This document shows, piece by piece, positions 1 through 10,759 of a stretch of DNA of 26,793 nt (positions within the stretch are counted from its first letter, which is position 1; the number at the start of each line of letters is the position of its first letter). Below the pieces are notes generated by a model. The model saw only the letters and a program-made list of their open reading frames with translations. It had not been told where the DNA came from and did no database searches. Origin of the DNA: Chara braunii (taxonomy: Eukaryota > Streptophyta > Charophyceae > Charales > Characeae); the NCBI GenBank assembly GCA_003427395.1, contig BFEA01000251.1:271603-298395 (forward strand), written 5' to 3'. The position numbers and the translations under genes were made by a program.

Positions 1-30
<30 letters not shown>
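1..30. repeat. Homopolymer G run at the window edge
   Basis: Thirty consecutive G open the window. A pure G run at a sequence end is often a contig-end or sequencing artefact, but the following 600 bases are also very G-rich on this strand, so a real G-tract cannot be excluded. Confidence 0.95.
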
Positions 31-31
<1 letters not shown>

Positions 32-680
32 GCGCTAGGCAGTGCCGAAGTCACGGTTTGAGGTGGGTTGAAGGGGGAAGTCGAGACCGCGGTGGGGGGG
101 GCCGTTGTAGGCTAGGCCGGGTTGAGTGGTGTGTAGTTTTAGGGAAGTTAGGGGACGAAGGGCTCCGTCGGGGGGTGGTGTGGGCAATGTGGGGTATTGT
201 GGGTCCTATGGGGGCCCAATGGAGGGTGATTGACATAATTTGGGGGTGGAAAAGTGGGGCCGAGGGGCTGGGGGGGGGTTGACGCGAACTTGCCGGAGGT
301 TGGCAAAGGCGTGTGATAGGGCACGGTCGCTGTGGGCAGGGCAAAACCGCTTTGGATAGTTGGATGGGGGGGGAAGGGGGGGGAGGTAGTGCAGGGCCGA
401 CGTGGGCAAAGAATATGGGAAGTTGGCGAAACTTGGCGGAGTACAAGGGGTGTGGTGGGGCAGGGCCGCTGTGGGTCGTGGCTCGACGGAGGGGTGGAGG
501 CGGGGTAGAGCAATTGTGGGTTGTCGGTGTGTGGCGACTTGGTGCAAATTCACAATTTTGTTTTTCATTTCTAATGAACAGAAAAGAACAAAAAAAAGAG
601 ACGGTCATCATGATTCGTGCGTTTGACGGTGAACACTGAACAACCGGGCGACAACCGAGGGCCGACAAAGCGCAATGTAG
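31..680. other. G-rich, strand-asymmetric low-complexity DNA without a gene
   Basis: The plus strand is rich in runs of G (several of six to nine), with few C. Open frames exist in both directions only because the skew removes stop codons. Their products are Pro/His/Ser-rich or Gly/Trp-rich with no domain, so I call no gene. From about 545 the composition becomes A/T-rich and ordinary. Confidence 0.7.
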
Positions 681-1028
681 ACAACTGCATGACATTCGTT
701 TATAAATTCAAATTGTGCAGTGATCATCGATAATCATCAAACCGCTTTTGAAGGAAAAAATCATGTGATTACTGTCCACAATCCTGCCATGTTTTTGTCG
801 GTTGGTGTGAGATTGTGAGTCCATTTGACCGTGTGCAACAACAGTTGTTATATATTTTAACTTTTACAATCTAGAGTTCGGTACACAAACATTTGCACAT
901 CACGAGACAGTTGGGGTCTCATATTGAACACAAACATATTATGCAAGTCATAAAACAAAATGAAAGCAAAAAAAAAAAAAACAGTGTGGTGAACATAGTG
1001 AGTGCACTCGATGGGTATATGAACCTCA

Positions 1029-1036
1029 AGCACGGC
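1029..1036. repeat. Left target-site duplication (agcacggc)
   Basis: Eight bases immediately outside the left terminal inverted repeat. They are repeated exactly at 1525-1532, immediately outside the right one. Confidence 0.93.
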
Positions 1037-1524
1037 CTATGAAACACCCGCGGACGCGTCCGCGGGGTCGAGCTCGGAGGGCGGCCATGATCACGGCCGC
1101 CTCGGCTCCAACCGCGGTTAGGTGCGACCGTGACTTTGAAGAATTGTTTTAGACTTTAAAAAATTCTAAAAAAAAAACAAAAACTATGGAGTTATAGATC
1201 TTTTCGAGATCTAAATTGCAAAATTTTTTATTTTATTTTTTGACGTCGTCTTTAAATTTTAAAAATTCAAAAACTAATTTTTCTGAGGCAAAAACTTTTT
1301 TTTTTTTTTTCTAAGAAAAAACTATGAAACTTATGTTTTTTTTTTTTTTTTAAATTCAGTAAAGGTTTTGGATATGACCACAAGGCAAAAGTTGTTCAAC
1401 ACATTTTTCTGCATATCATAGTTTTTTTCAGGATTTTTTGAATTCAATTTTTTTTATTTTTTTTTTCTTGGCCGCGGGGTTGCGGCCTAGGCCGCGCATG
1501 GCCGCCTCCGGGGGGGATTCATAG
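1037..1524. mobile_element. Non-autonomous DNA transposon (MITE-like), copy 1
   Basis: The element starts CTATGAAACACCCGCGGACG and ends so that its reverse complement starts CTATGAATCCCC, giving imperfect terminal inverted repeats (about 16 of 20 matching). It is flanked by a perfect 8-bp duplication, agcacggc. The ends are GC-rich and palindromic: 1047-1066 is a perfect 20-bp palindrome and 1081-1100 is nearly one. The centre is A/T-rich with long T runs and a small hairpin at 1195-1213. There is no open frame of note, so no transposase. The 8-bp duplication fits hAT, P or Sola1-type transposition; I favour hAT-like because of the short TIR and the subterminal palindromes, but the TIR sequence is not one I recognise. 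It shares both ends with the element at 15535-16763. Confidence 0.9.
1047..1066. repeat. Perfect 20-bp GC palindrome near the transposon end
   Basis: The bases read CCCGCGGACGCGTCCGCGGG on both strands. The half-site GCGGAC/GTCCGC recurs near both ends of the second family member, so this is a candidate transposase-binding motif. Confidence 0.85.
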
Positions 1525-1532
1525 AGCACGGC
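1525..1532. repeat. Right target-site duplication (agcacggc)
   Basis: Exact copy of 1029-1036, directly after the terminal TTCATAG of the transposon. Confidence 0.93.
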
Positions 1533-1875
1533 ATATCAGCGGCATATGTACAATGGCCCGAAGCTTGCCGCTATCCAGGCAACATCATACATCACTGCGA
1601 GAAACGAGATTAAACCCACGTACGGCGCCCCCGATGACCCTCATACAACCCTCAACCTGGGCAAGCAATGATGCCAACCAACTTAACCTGCAAGGATGCA
1701 ATTCCTCTAAAGCTGCAACCCAAACGTAAAGAGTACACTGAGGGGGCATATGAACCTCTTGCACAACATAAATATAATGGAGCCAACTCCCTGCACAAGG
1801 CTCGACGACGTCGACGCTATCCAAGCAACATGGTCCAACAATATCCAGACCAAGAATATGCTCATGTAGGAGACT

Positions 1876-2035
1876 ACTCTCTTTCTCTCTTGCACTCTCT
1901 CTCTCTCTCACTCTCACTCTCCCCCCCTCTCTTGCTCTCTGTCACTGTCTCTTTCCCCCCAACCCCTCCAACCCCACCTCCCCCCCCCTATTCCCACTCC
2001 TCCATCTCTGTCTGTCTGCCTCTCTCCTTTGACCG
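1876..2035. repeat. CT-rich microsatellite tract
   Basis: Pyrimidine-rich imperfect (CT)n and C runs on the plus strand. The long plus-strand reading frame crossing it (1668-2183) is Ser/Leu/Pro low complexity and is not supported as a gene. Confidence 0.85.
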
Positions 2036-2583
2036 TCAGGACGTGGGAATGCAATGGGTTGTCTCTCAAGTCGCTGAGACTCCAGTATCTGTAGGACACT
2101 ACGAGCTTGCACACGTCGATCAACAGGGGGCCAGGGGACGAATGGTCTTAGAGTCGAAGGAGTCAGATGCCCTTATGCACTGAGTGCTGCCCTGCGTCTG
2201 ACTCGATATCCTTCTCCATCAGACTTATCCCCCATCCGTACATCTGGTCTAGAATCGAAGTTGCCTGCGTCGTTGGCCCCCATTGACTTGCCGGTTGGGA
2301 TGTTAGAACTGTCATCGTGCAGTATGGTTAAAGCACCTCGTCTCTTCTCCGCAGGCCCGGCCCTCATGGTGCGAGTGCGTCGCTCGTCTGCTGCAGTGCC
2401 AGAGCCATCACACACGTGTCGATCTGCGTAGAGTGCCTCTTGGAGCTGGCTGTCCGTCCTTCGGTCCACCAGCATGTGCAACAATCTCCTCGTCTCAACG
2501 TGCCCATACACAGACTCCCTGGGTGTGGTGTCATGACGACTTGGATGCTGTGAAGATCTCTCGGGTCCGACCCTCTTTCTTGC
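2036..2583. other. Unassigned DNA downstream of the RT fossil
   Basis: This stretch continues on the 3' side (minus strand) of the RT fossil, where RNase H would be expected. Several overlapping short frames exist on the minus strand, but none gives recognisable RNase H motifs. It may be decayed RNase H or unrelated flank. Confidence 0.3.
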
Positions 2584-3575
2584 TCATGACACACTGGCCT
2601 TCAACACCCTGGTGAAAACAATATCCGATGTCTTCGTGGCCAACCGTCTGCCATGCTGCTCCTCGTACCCCAATCTACTCCGTCGTGTTGTTTCAAAACT
2701 GCACCAATGTCGTAGCCGAAAGTGTCCATAGGCAATCTCGTTGGCAAGGTGGAATCCTAGATACTCAAGATGAGAGCGACGAGCAACGTCGTCTTCAATT
2801 TCTGGAATGAACTCTTGATTTCGTCGGTGAAATGGAAGAGCACCTTTGGAGACTACAATTTTGACAAATGTGAGGCGATCCGTGCGTATCCGCCGATGAA
2901 GCATTGATAGTACCCGGTCAATCCGATGAAAGAGTGAACCTCCGTAGTGTCGGTCGGTTCCGACCAATTCGCACTTGGCTAAGCTACCCTTGTACTTAGC
3001 CGTACGTAACATGTCCAAAACAACGAGCAGATGCGCGAGGTGCTTATCCAAAGTTCGACTATACACCAAGATGTCGTCAAGGTAGATTAGCACGAACCCA
3101 TCCAACATGTTGCGGAACTCCGTCGCCATTGCTGCTTGGACGGTGGTCAGGACATTGGTGAGGCCGAATGGTGCTACGACCCACTCGAAGTGTGAGTATC
3201 ACGTTTTGAACGTGGTCTTGCACTGATCCCATGGATGGATCTCAATTTGGTGGTAACCCGACTTGAGGTCCAACTTGGAGAAGTACGTGGCGTGACCCAG
3301 TCATTTGAGAAGACTGTCGATGTGCAGGAGCGGACCAGCATTCCTAACGGTTTGCGCCTTAAGTTTGTGGTAGTTAATGCATGGCCGCAGTTCCTTGTTC
3401 TTCTTCCTGACGAAGAGAACGGGAGCACCATAGGGTGAGCAGCTAGGGGGTATCCAGCCCTTGGAAATGAGGTCATCGAGTTGCGTTCGAAGCATTTCGA
3501 GTTCCTCTTCGCTCATGCGGTAAATACGTCTGCGCGGAGGTACGGCCCCGTCTTCGAGGATGATCTTTCACGAAT
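2584..3575 (-). pseudogene. Ty3-type reverse transcriptase fossil, extending into RNase H
   Basis: Read on the minus strand, the RT domain can be followed across at least three frames. It begins near 3570 with ILEDGAVPPR and MSEEELEMLRTQLDDLI, continues SPYGAPVLFVRKKNKELRPC (finger motif), then [17 protein letters not shown] (catalytic Asp in the KLDL motif), APFGLTN, and the active-site box YLDDILVYS with YLDD at 3073-3084. The RT thumb motif FIGLTGYYQCFIGGYARI lies near 2890-2935 in a different frame, and the frame shifts again towards an RNase H-like tail (IGAVLKQ). There are stops at 3301-3303 and 3199-3201, so no functional enzyme is encoded. The motif order and spacing are those of the Ty3 (Metaviridae) group. 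No gag, integrase or LTR is recognisable next to it. This is a truncated insertion, unlike the RT at 23 kb, which has YIDD. Confidence 0.9.
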
Positions 3576-4500
3576 TGGCCGATCCGATGTCGGTGCGAAT
3601 ACCTTTACAAGGGTATCCGCCCTGGTTTTTGCAAGTAACAAAAAGTAAGTTTGATTTAAAATTTAGGTATAACGTGCGAGGCGCGGTGGTGTCTATGGCT
3701 TACATTAGGCTGAATGGTTGATTAGAGCAGAGAGTGTGTAGGCGCGCAGGTTTAAGGCGTGCGTGATCTCTCTTCTTATTGATGATTGTGAAGCCGGCGT
3801 TGGTTGCTGACCAAAACTTTATTTTCTGATTAAATTAGGATTAAAAAGATTATGTCTCCTGATTGGTGTGTCTGTCTGTGACTTGTGCATATGTACGGAG
3901 GACGACATTTACAACAATGCGACTTTGAAACGTCTGGATAGATCCGCGTGTCGCACAGTAACCGTTTATTTGGTTGTCCGTCCAAAATAGACCCAAATCT
4001 TGGGCCTCATATTATTAGTTACAGTGTCGGATTTACTCGGGAGATTCAGGGATCGAGATCGAACGGCGACGACGCGGGAATATCAAAATAGCGAAAAAAG
4101 ACCGAGGGGTTGAGGGCTCGGTGGAGCTATCCCCCAAGGTTTTGTTGCCCGCGGGGTAGCTCGGCGAGACCAAGGCGACATTAGTGATCTCCTTTTCCTT
4201 CACTCGTACGCCATATGATTTTTGCAGTTAATTTTTACGGTTTTTTTTTTTTTTTTATACTATTATTGTTATGTTTGATATCTTTATTCTGCCTATCAGC
4301 TTTTAAAGTAGGGCGTGGCACCGAGTTGAAGGGCTTGTCCGGGTTCCCGCGCGTTCGGGAGGATAACAAAATTTCTTTGTCCTACCCACCTTGAGATACA
4401 AACCCGAAAGTTTAGATGTGCATACGAGCCAGTGGGTGATTAACCCATGAGCCGGAAGAAACTTGACCGACAGGGACATTCGGCGGGAGTCCGCCCCACC
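3576..4500. other. Unassigned intergenic DNA
   Basis: No long frame or recognisable motif on either strand. It contains a T run at 4240-4256 and otherwise ordinary composition. Upstream (minus sense) of the RT fossil one would expect gag-protease, but I cannot recognise it here. Confidence 0.4.
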
Positions 4501-5763
4501 CAGGTTTGCGCTGCAGGCTTAGCAGCGGGCCTACGCCTTCCCCCTTACTACAGCACCAGAGCAACCACAACATAGGTCGCATGCGTCAAGGCCAGCCAAT
4601 GTGGGGCAGGCTGATTCAGAGGGTGAGTTATTATACACTCCGTACCATGGTTCTACCGTCTGTGGAGGCTGGCACATCTCGTGGTATCTCGGTTGGTGCG
4701 CGGCTTGGGAGTCGACGGGCTTGGGTATACGGGGGGAAGGTTGAAGAGCCGACGAGAAGCTGGTCTCTTTCGGAGTGCCTGTAGGATAGCAGGCGTTGTT
4801 GACAGCATAGCGCACGACTAAATGACTGTGCGTTGTGCTTTGGAGTTGGCACCGACGACGACGTGAAGGAAGGCAGGATGTGGCGGGGGTAAGTGAAAGC
4901 TGGTGGAACTAGGAGGTGCGAGTAGCCCGGGGAGTCTGGAAGTTAGAAAGAGGAGGAGGATAAGAGTAGGGTGAACCTGGGCGTGGGCGTGCGCCAGGTG
5001 CACTCGTTGTCGAAGACAACCAGGACGACAGAGGGAATATTGAACGAGGGAATATATCGGTACTGCACCCACCAGCAGGTGGGCGATATCGGCCAAGTAC
5101 CGGCCGGTAGAATTAGGGCCGAGCTTCTTCGATAGGCCAGTCACTGTGCCAGCCGGTAGCATCAGGGCCGGACAGCGCTACGCAGCAGCGGACAGGCAGG
5201 CCAGAGCAGATAGAAAGGCCGCTTCACTAAGGCGCTCGCTGGCCGGTGGTGAGAATAGCAAGGCCGAGAGCGACGTGCAACAGGAAAAGAAGAAAAGGGG
5301 AAATGAACCCGGCTGTGGACCTTGCCAGGTTCATGCGAAATCGAAGTGGACGATGGCAGGGCTATGGCGGAGAAGGTGGTGCGAGCGTGGGAATGGAAAA
5401 AACGCTCGTCTCTCTCGATTCCTAACGGAATCGGGTAAGGAAAGGTGCTATTCCGATATTTTGAGGGAGGGTGAGTTCAGCTATGAAGTTAGTTTTTGAG
5501 GTAGGTTAGTAGATAAGGAGGCAGAAAAGACTGTCGGTGCGTGAAGGTATGGTGAGAGTAGAGGAAGGGAGAGTGAAATTGAAATAACTCGGTCATTTCT
5601 TTATCGTTTTTGGTGATTTAAAATGCTAGACTGGGGTTTTGGGGTCAGGCGAGGCTAATGGCGGTGTTAGATTTCGTGTAAGGTGGATGGTATAGCCGAT
5701 TTAGTTGTATGACCCGCGCGGAGGAATTAAAAGATGAATATGAAGTAAGCGGGTAATGTAGAA
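4501..5763. other. Unassigned region with short frames only
   Basis: Short open frames occur on both strands: plus 4506-4784 and 5146-5499; minus 4531-4815 and 4818-5162. None shows a domain, and they overlap each other. The motif gccggtag.at.agggccg is repeated at about 5102 and 5152, a weak short duplication. A 7-bp stem hairpin (cgattcc, loop taac, ggaatcg) lies at 5419-5436. Confidence 0.35.
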
Positions 5764-5793
5764 CTCACCCGATCCTTGATAAAATCGGGTGAG
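5764..5793. repeat. Perfect 10-bp stem hairpin
   Basis: CTCACCCGAT at 5764-5773 pairs with ATCGGGTGAG at 5784-5793 across a 10-nt loop. The sequence after it (gggaaagtgc) resembles the sequence after the smaller hairpin at 5419-5436 (aggaaaggtgc), so the two may be diverged copies. There is no T run after the stem, and this is eukaryotic DNA, so it is not called a terminator. Confidence 0.6.
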
Positions 5794-7737
5794 GGAAAGT
5801 GCGTCTTTGCGATGTACTTGTACTGCGAGTTCGATAGTGGTGCTAGATTTAGAGTCTCGGGGTCAGTTTTCTAGTTTTGATAATAACGAGTTATGCGTGG
5901 AACGTGCGATTTTCGGAAACAGAGTGAATACTTTCGTGTTCTTGCGGAAGATTCACTCTAAATTTTTATGTAACATGTCGTGGGAAGCAGTGTGAAACCA
6001 GCGAGTCGGACCGTCGTTTTAGATGTTGATTTTGATGGGTCAGATGATCGCTACTAGTGCTAAGTGTTGCACGCAACAATGAACCTGGTCATATTTCAGC
6101 GGAGGATTCTTTCGCATCTAGCTGGAATGGGTGCAGTAGTGTAGCGAGCCGGCGGCTGAGGTTCGCACAGAGAGGGAGAGAGAGAGAAATGCCTACTGTC
6201 AAGATAGCTAGGCTAGGGAAACCGAACAACGAGCTACGGTGTCAAACTGCATGCTAACCCAGGCAATGACCATAGTTGTTTGGGTACATACCTGACCAAC
6301 GTCCGGCGGAAGGTTCATTCCGGTTTTGCTTACCTTGGTGATGGACGTGGCCACTCCTTACCTCTCTCCATGTATGGTTGGGAAGACAGCGTATACCTAT
6401 GATCTGACGGGAGAGTTGTTGTACACTGCCCGGTATCATCCTCCTTTGTCCTGGCGAGATCGGCAGTATAACGTACGTTTGAATGTCGATCAATACCGAC
6501 CAGCATAGTATCTGCCTCATGACTACCATCGTCCGTATAGTATTTGTTGTTTCACTCGTGATCAGTTTGGTATCGCATACACTAGTAGTGTTCTTCGTGG
6601 GGCCCGACTTGGTGGTTTTACCGTGGGGTACTGTGTTTGATCAAGCTTGGAGACTGCTTTGCTGCCACGGGCGCCGTTCTGTTTAAGTACAAAGTTTTTT
6701 GTAGGGCGTTTCGCACTATGCACAACAACTATTTTACTGTGCACAAAAAATTGTGGAATGCTATGCATGGTTGGGCGGGGTACGACTTATTGTGTCTTGC
6801 GTTAGGGTCGGTCCCAAATGGTGGCAGAGTGTTGTTGTCACTAAAACAACAAGCTGATCAGGGAAAGTGACGGCCTCATAGACTTAGGATATGCAGTAGG
6901 CAGTTGCCAGTTGTCATAGTTGTTGAGTGTTGCTGAGCCTTGTCGCAACATCTTGCTGATGCGTATTCAGTGCACGTCCGCCCGCATTCAAATAAGAGCG
7001 CAAGAGAGGGAGGGGGGGGTACTCTAATTGAATACCATTCTCCTTAGACTGCACAACGAGAGATTGGACTGAGAAAGGACGCTGTGGTACATGCAAGAGT
7101 GATCAAGCAGGATAAAAGGAGGTTATTATTGCAACTTGAACGTTCGTCTGAGGACTGGTACATTGCATCTTGGTCGTGCATTGACCAACCTTGTTGCGAT
7201 TATTGGTTGCCATTGAGGGACCCTCAGGCGTATCCAGATATCAAGGCCCTCTCCTGGGAGTTGAGTTGTCCCTTTCTTGTATCCCGAGAGTCTGAAACCC
7301 TTTTTTTTTTGCCCTTCTTACTCTAAGTCTAATCTTATTCTGAGAGGAAGGCGGCAGGCGGGATTGCAACCCGTAGGACCACATCAAGACTCTGTGGGGA
7401 GTCAACCCACCGATTGCGGGAGCACTGTCGGAACTCAGGAGGAGTTCTGGAGGCGGGGAACTAAGAGGTAACCATTGTTTTCCTTCTATAAACCCAGTAT
7501 AACCCTTAACTGTATTTTCTTACTATGTTTGGCTGAGTATATTGCCTGTCTCCCTACTTTGACTTTCAGTGTGACTTTTCAGGATAAACCAGACTTAATT
7601 AAAGAAATGACTGTGCAAGTTGCAGTTTAAGTTTTTGTTTGACTGAAAGCAGATTGTGGGGTTGCATCTGAGGGAAGGATGGGAGAAAGGCAGTATTGCT
7701 TGTGTTTGACTGGGTCAACTAAAGGTTGGGAGAGTCT
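5794..7737. other. Unassigned region with short frames only
   Basis: Scattered frames below 92 codons on both strands, without recognisable domains. There is a short AG tract at about 6172-6189. I see no tRNA, splice-supported exon series or retroelement motif. Confidence 0.35.
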
Positions 7738-8460
7738 CCATAAGATTGGAGGGCCCAGTGCTATGTTTATTTTTGATTGCCTGAAGGACCAGACAGGTTC
7801 CCATAAGATTGGGTAGTATGGTTGCTTTGACTTGCGAGGGTTATCTGTGCTTGATTTTCAGGGACCAAACATTTTTCCATAAGATTGGATGGCTTGGTCG
7901 CCTTGTTTACTTTGCGTTTCTTTCAACTTCTTTTGGTTCTGAACGAGGGGTCTTAGCATGTTTCATAAGTTTGGGTGGCTCAACCTCTTTCTGCTTTGGC
8001 TTTAAGAGAAAGAACCAGGCCGAGGACCAGATATGTTCAATAAGTTTGGGTGGTCTTGGTCCAACGCCACACACATGCTGAAACCAGAAGGCTATAACTT
8101 GACTATATTTTATTACTATCCTACTTATGAACATGCTAGTCAGATAGGGTTCCATAAGTTTAGGTGGTCTGACTATAACTTATCACCAACTGAAGAGAGT
8201 AGTAGAGTACTAATTAAGAGTAAATTTATGGTACGAAGGGCCAGATTGAATCTTGAGCTGAAGATGATCGATTCAGTTATATGCCACCTCAAAAGACTAA
8301 GTGCAGATAATTATATAAAACTGGGATACTTAAACAGTTCAGGGCGACTAGGGTGGCCTAGTCATATGCCCAAAGAAGAGAAAAGTTGTTGTGCCCTGTG
8401 TTTGTGTATAGTCAATGGCTGAGCTAGACATGTTTCATAAGTTTGGGTGGTCTAACTTTA
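7738..8460 (+). repeat. Irregular array with a conserved ccataag(a/t)ttgggtggt box
   Basis: Seven diverged copies of a box of about 18 bp occur on the plus strand, starting near 7738, 7801, 7877, 7962, 8036, 8152 and 8434. Examples are ccataagattggagg, ccataagattgggtag and tcataagtttgggtggtct. Several are preceded by a related ggaccaga/gaccaaac-type stretch, so the repeat unit is longer than the box (first spacings 63-116 bp). Reading frames through it are short and do not stay in register with the repeat. The function is unknown; it looks like a decayed tandem repeat. Confidence 0.65.
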
Positions 8461-8756
8461 TGCCTTATGTAAGCTGGGTATAAAGGGATAAATCATTGAG
8501 AGACTATGGACTATTGTTTGATAAAGTTGACTTTGGGATGGTGAAAGTACTTACCTTTTTTGTTTGGCCTGCATGTGGCTGAGTGAGACTACTACTTAGT
8601 CTGAGTTTCAGTTCGATAGGCAGTTAGTACTTTAGTTGCTCGCCACGTGCTAGAGTCATAAGAGTTAGTTTCAATTCCTGCATTTTCTGAGCTAAGTTTA
8701 TTTTACTTAGGTCAATTTCTGCATTTTCTGGGATCTTTTGTTATACTTGGCTTTGT

Positions 8757-9360
8757 ATAAATTTTGGTAAACTACTTTCTCTTCGAAAAGGGTTGTCGAA
8801 ATTTCTACAAAACCGAGGAGTTAGTCAAATTTTGTCTCTTAAAAGTTCAATGTGTGTGAGTTTTATATATGACTTAGTAAAAATATGGAGAGTCTCCTTA
8901 TCTAAAGAGAGTGCTGTCCGAATTTCTGCTAATTCAGGGAGTTCGACACAATTGAACCTTAAGAAGTCAAAGTCAATTTAGATTATGAACTTAGCTTTAT
9001 ATAAATCTTGGATTAACACTTTTCTAAAGGGAGTTATTGAAATTTTTACAAATCTAAGGAGTTAGTTAAATTCTGTCTTAATTGAACTCAAGTTTTGCTC
9101 TGGGTTCATATCCGACTTAGTAAAAATCTGGAGAGTCTTCTTTTTTAAAAGGAGTGCTGCCCAATTTTTTACTAATTCAGGGAGTTAGACAAAATTTGAC
9201 TTGTCAAAATAATAGTTTGGTTTTTGTTTTCATATTTGAGTTATTATAAATTCTGAGAAGACACTTTTCTTACGGGAAGCGCTGCCGAAATTTTCTTAGT
9301 TTAGAGGAGTTTGATTATATTTTGCCTGATAATAATTTTGACAATCCACTCTATATAGAG
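8757..9360 (+). repeat. 122-bp tandem array, five units, alternating monomer types
   Basis: Units start near 8757, 8879, 9001, 9122 and 9246 (spacings 122, 122, 121, 124). Each has the order (a)taaat.ttgg, gggagtgctg..gaaattt, aattcagggagttagacaaa and a gacttagt-like end. Units 1 and 3 start ataaat(t/c)ttgg, while units 2 and 4 start aaaaat(a/c)tggagagtct. The basic period therefore appears to be a dimer of about 243 bp. The period is not a multiple of three and stops are frequent, so this is satellite-like, not coding. Confidence 0.8.
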
Positions 9361-10755
9361 AAGATTCTGCCAAAGATCTACCTTTTCTTTAGGCACTAAC
9401 TTAGGGGTAGACTCAGGCTTAGTTAAGTAGAATAATTCTTTGCAAGATCGTGATTATGAAGATTATTCTCGATTCGGACTCATAGATTTAGCTTGGGGAT
9501 TTACATGTCTTGTGTTATAGGTCCTCTTGATCATTTGATTCAGGATCTGGAATAGATTCCACTTGATCGCACGAGGATCATCTTATATTATCACTGATAA
9601 GAGGTTGGTTGTCGATTCGTCAGTTTACGACTCAACTCCAATTCACTCTTGCCACTCAACTTAAAGGCTTTAGCCTTGTGATTTCAATTGTTTTGTTGTA
9701 TTTTTATCTAGACTGTATTTGAATTACCATTTAAAGAAAAATACTGAGTATTTTATTTTGAGGAGTTGCACGAGAGTGAGGCTTGCATGGCTAAAACGAG
9801 GGGTGTGAGTGCAGAGAATGGTTGAAGTTGACTCCGTGTACTGCATGGATTTTTGGTTGAATCTTTGATGTGATTGCATGTATGTTTGGTGGTTCAGACT
9901 TTGGATTTGACTGTCTGCAATCATATACATATATATGACTGAGAGGAGTCACATTGTGATTATGAGAAGTGATCATCACATATTTATAACCCTGTATATA
10001 TATGTAAATACATATGTCTTGAGTGTTTCGCACGGCCTATTGTGACCGCTTGTAAGGGTTAAACAAATTATGCTTTTGAGAGAAAAGGGAGATCCCCTGT
10101 TATCCTTTTCTTTTTAGAGGTTTTTATAGTTGGACGTTGTAGTCTGTGGCAGCCGTCAAAGTCAAACCCCTTGATTTCTCTCCAGGCCCTGAATGATGGA
10201 GCTGCTCTTCAGGGCGATAAAAGATGATTGTCACCACAGATATGAACCTGTGTATCACCCACTCTCTGCAGGGTGCAGAAGAGGGTGTGGTTCTCAACCG
10301 CACTTGGCGGTTGTCCAACGTCGAGAGATCAATCCCTCAAGGCGCGTGTCAACCGACATTTGAGTGTCGAATGCGACCCTCGAGATTAACGAGGACCGCA
10401 TGAGTATGGGTACTACATAGTACGCCATCATTGCGACTGCTTGCGTATGCTTGCATTGCAAGTCGATATGAGGTTAGCCCTGCGTTCGCGCGGTTTTATA
10501 CTAAGTTTCGCACGCAACGCCTATCCGATTTTCGCATCGAAGAGTTATGGGATGACTACTAAGGGACTGAGAATATTGTCACATTGTTTGTTCTGTGTCG
10601 TTCTGTGTATGTATATATATGTGTGTGTGTTTTAATTTTTATGTCTTTAGAGTGGTATACACGTGGCGTGTGGGATGTGTCCTAGTCGACCAGCGACGAG
10701 CCGCGCTTGGGACCTCAGGCCCCCGAGACATCGGTTCGCGTGCGGGTCTGATAGA
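9361..10755. other. Unassigned A/T-leaning region
   Basis: No recognisable gene. It contains short TA-rich tracts near 9925-9940 and 9993-10010 and a TA/GT tract at 10605-10631. Frames of 60-80 codons on either strand lack domains. Confidence 0.4.
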
Positions 10756-10759
10756 GGCA

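Larger units (their letters stand above)
1001..1840 (+). repeat. Local duplication interrupted by the DNA transposon
   Basis: The stretch 1001-1036 (gagtgcactc..., tatgaacctc) resembles 1726-1761 (gagtacactg..., tatgaacctc). The sequence just past the transposon at 1570-1590 (cgctatccaggcaacat) resembles 1818-1836 (cgctatccaagcaacat). If the transposon at 1037-1524 is removed, the two stretches form neighbouring diverged copies of a unit of roughly 100-115 bp. The second copy then acts as a paralogous empty site. Confidence 0.55.

Noticed and set aside
51-695. 214-codon minus-strand Pro/His/Ser-rich frame and smaller ones beside it
   Set aside because: G skew removes stop codons in several frames at once; no domain, and no agreement between frames.
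1668-2183. 171-codon plus-strand frame
   Set aside because: It crosses the CT-rich tract and yields Ser-Leu and Pro runs; no domain or family resemblance.
5764-5793. Rho-independent terminator
   Set aside because: Good stem but no T run after it, and no bacterial gene context.
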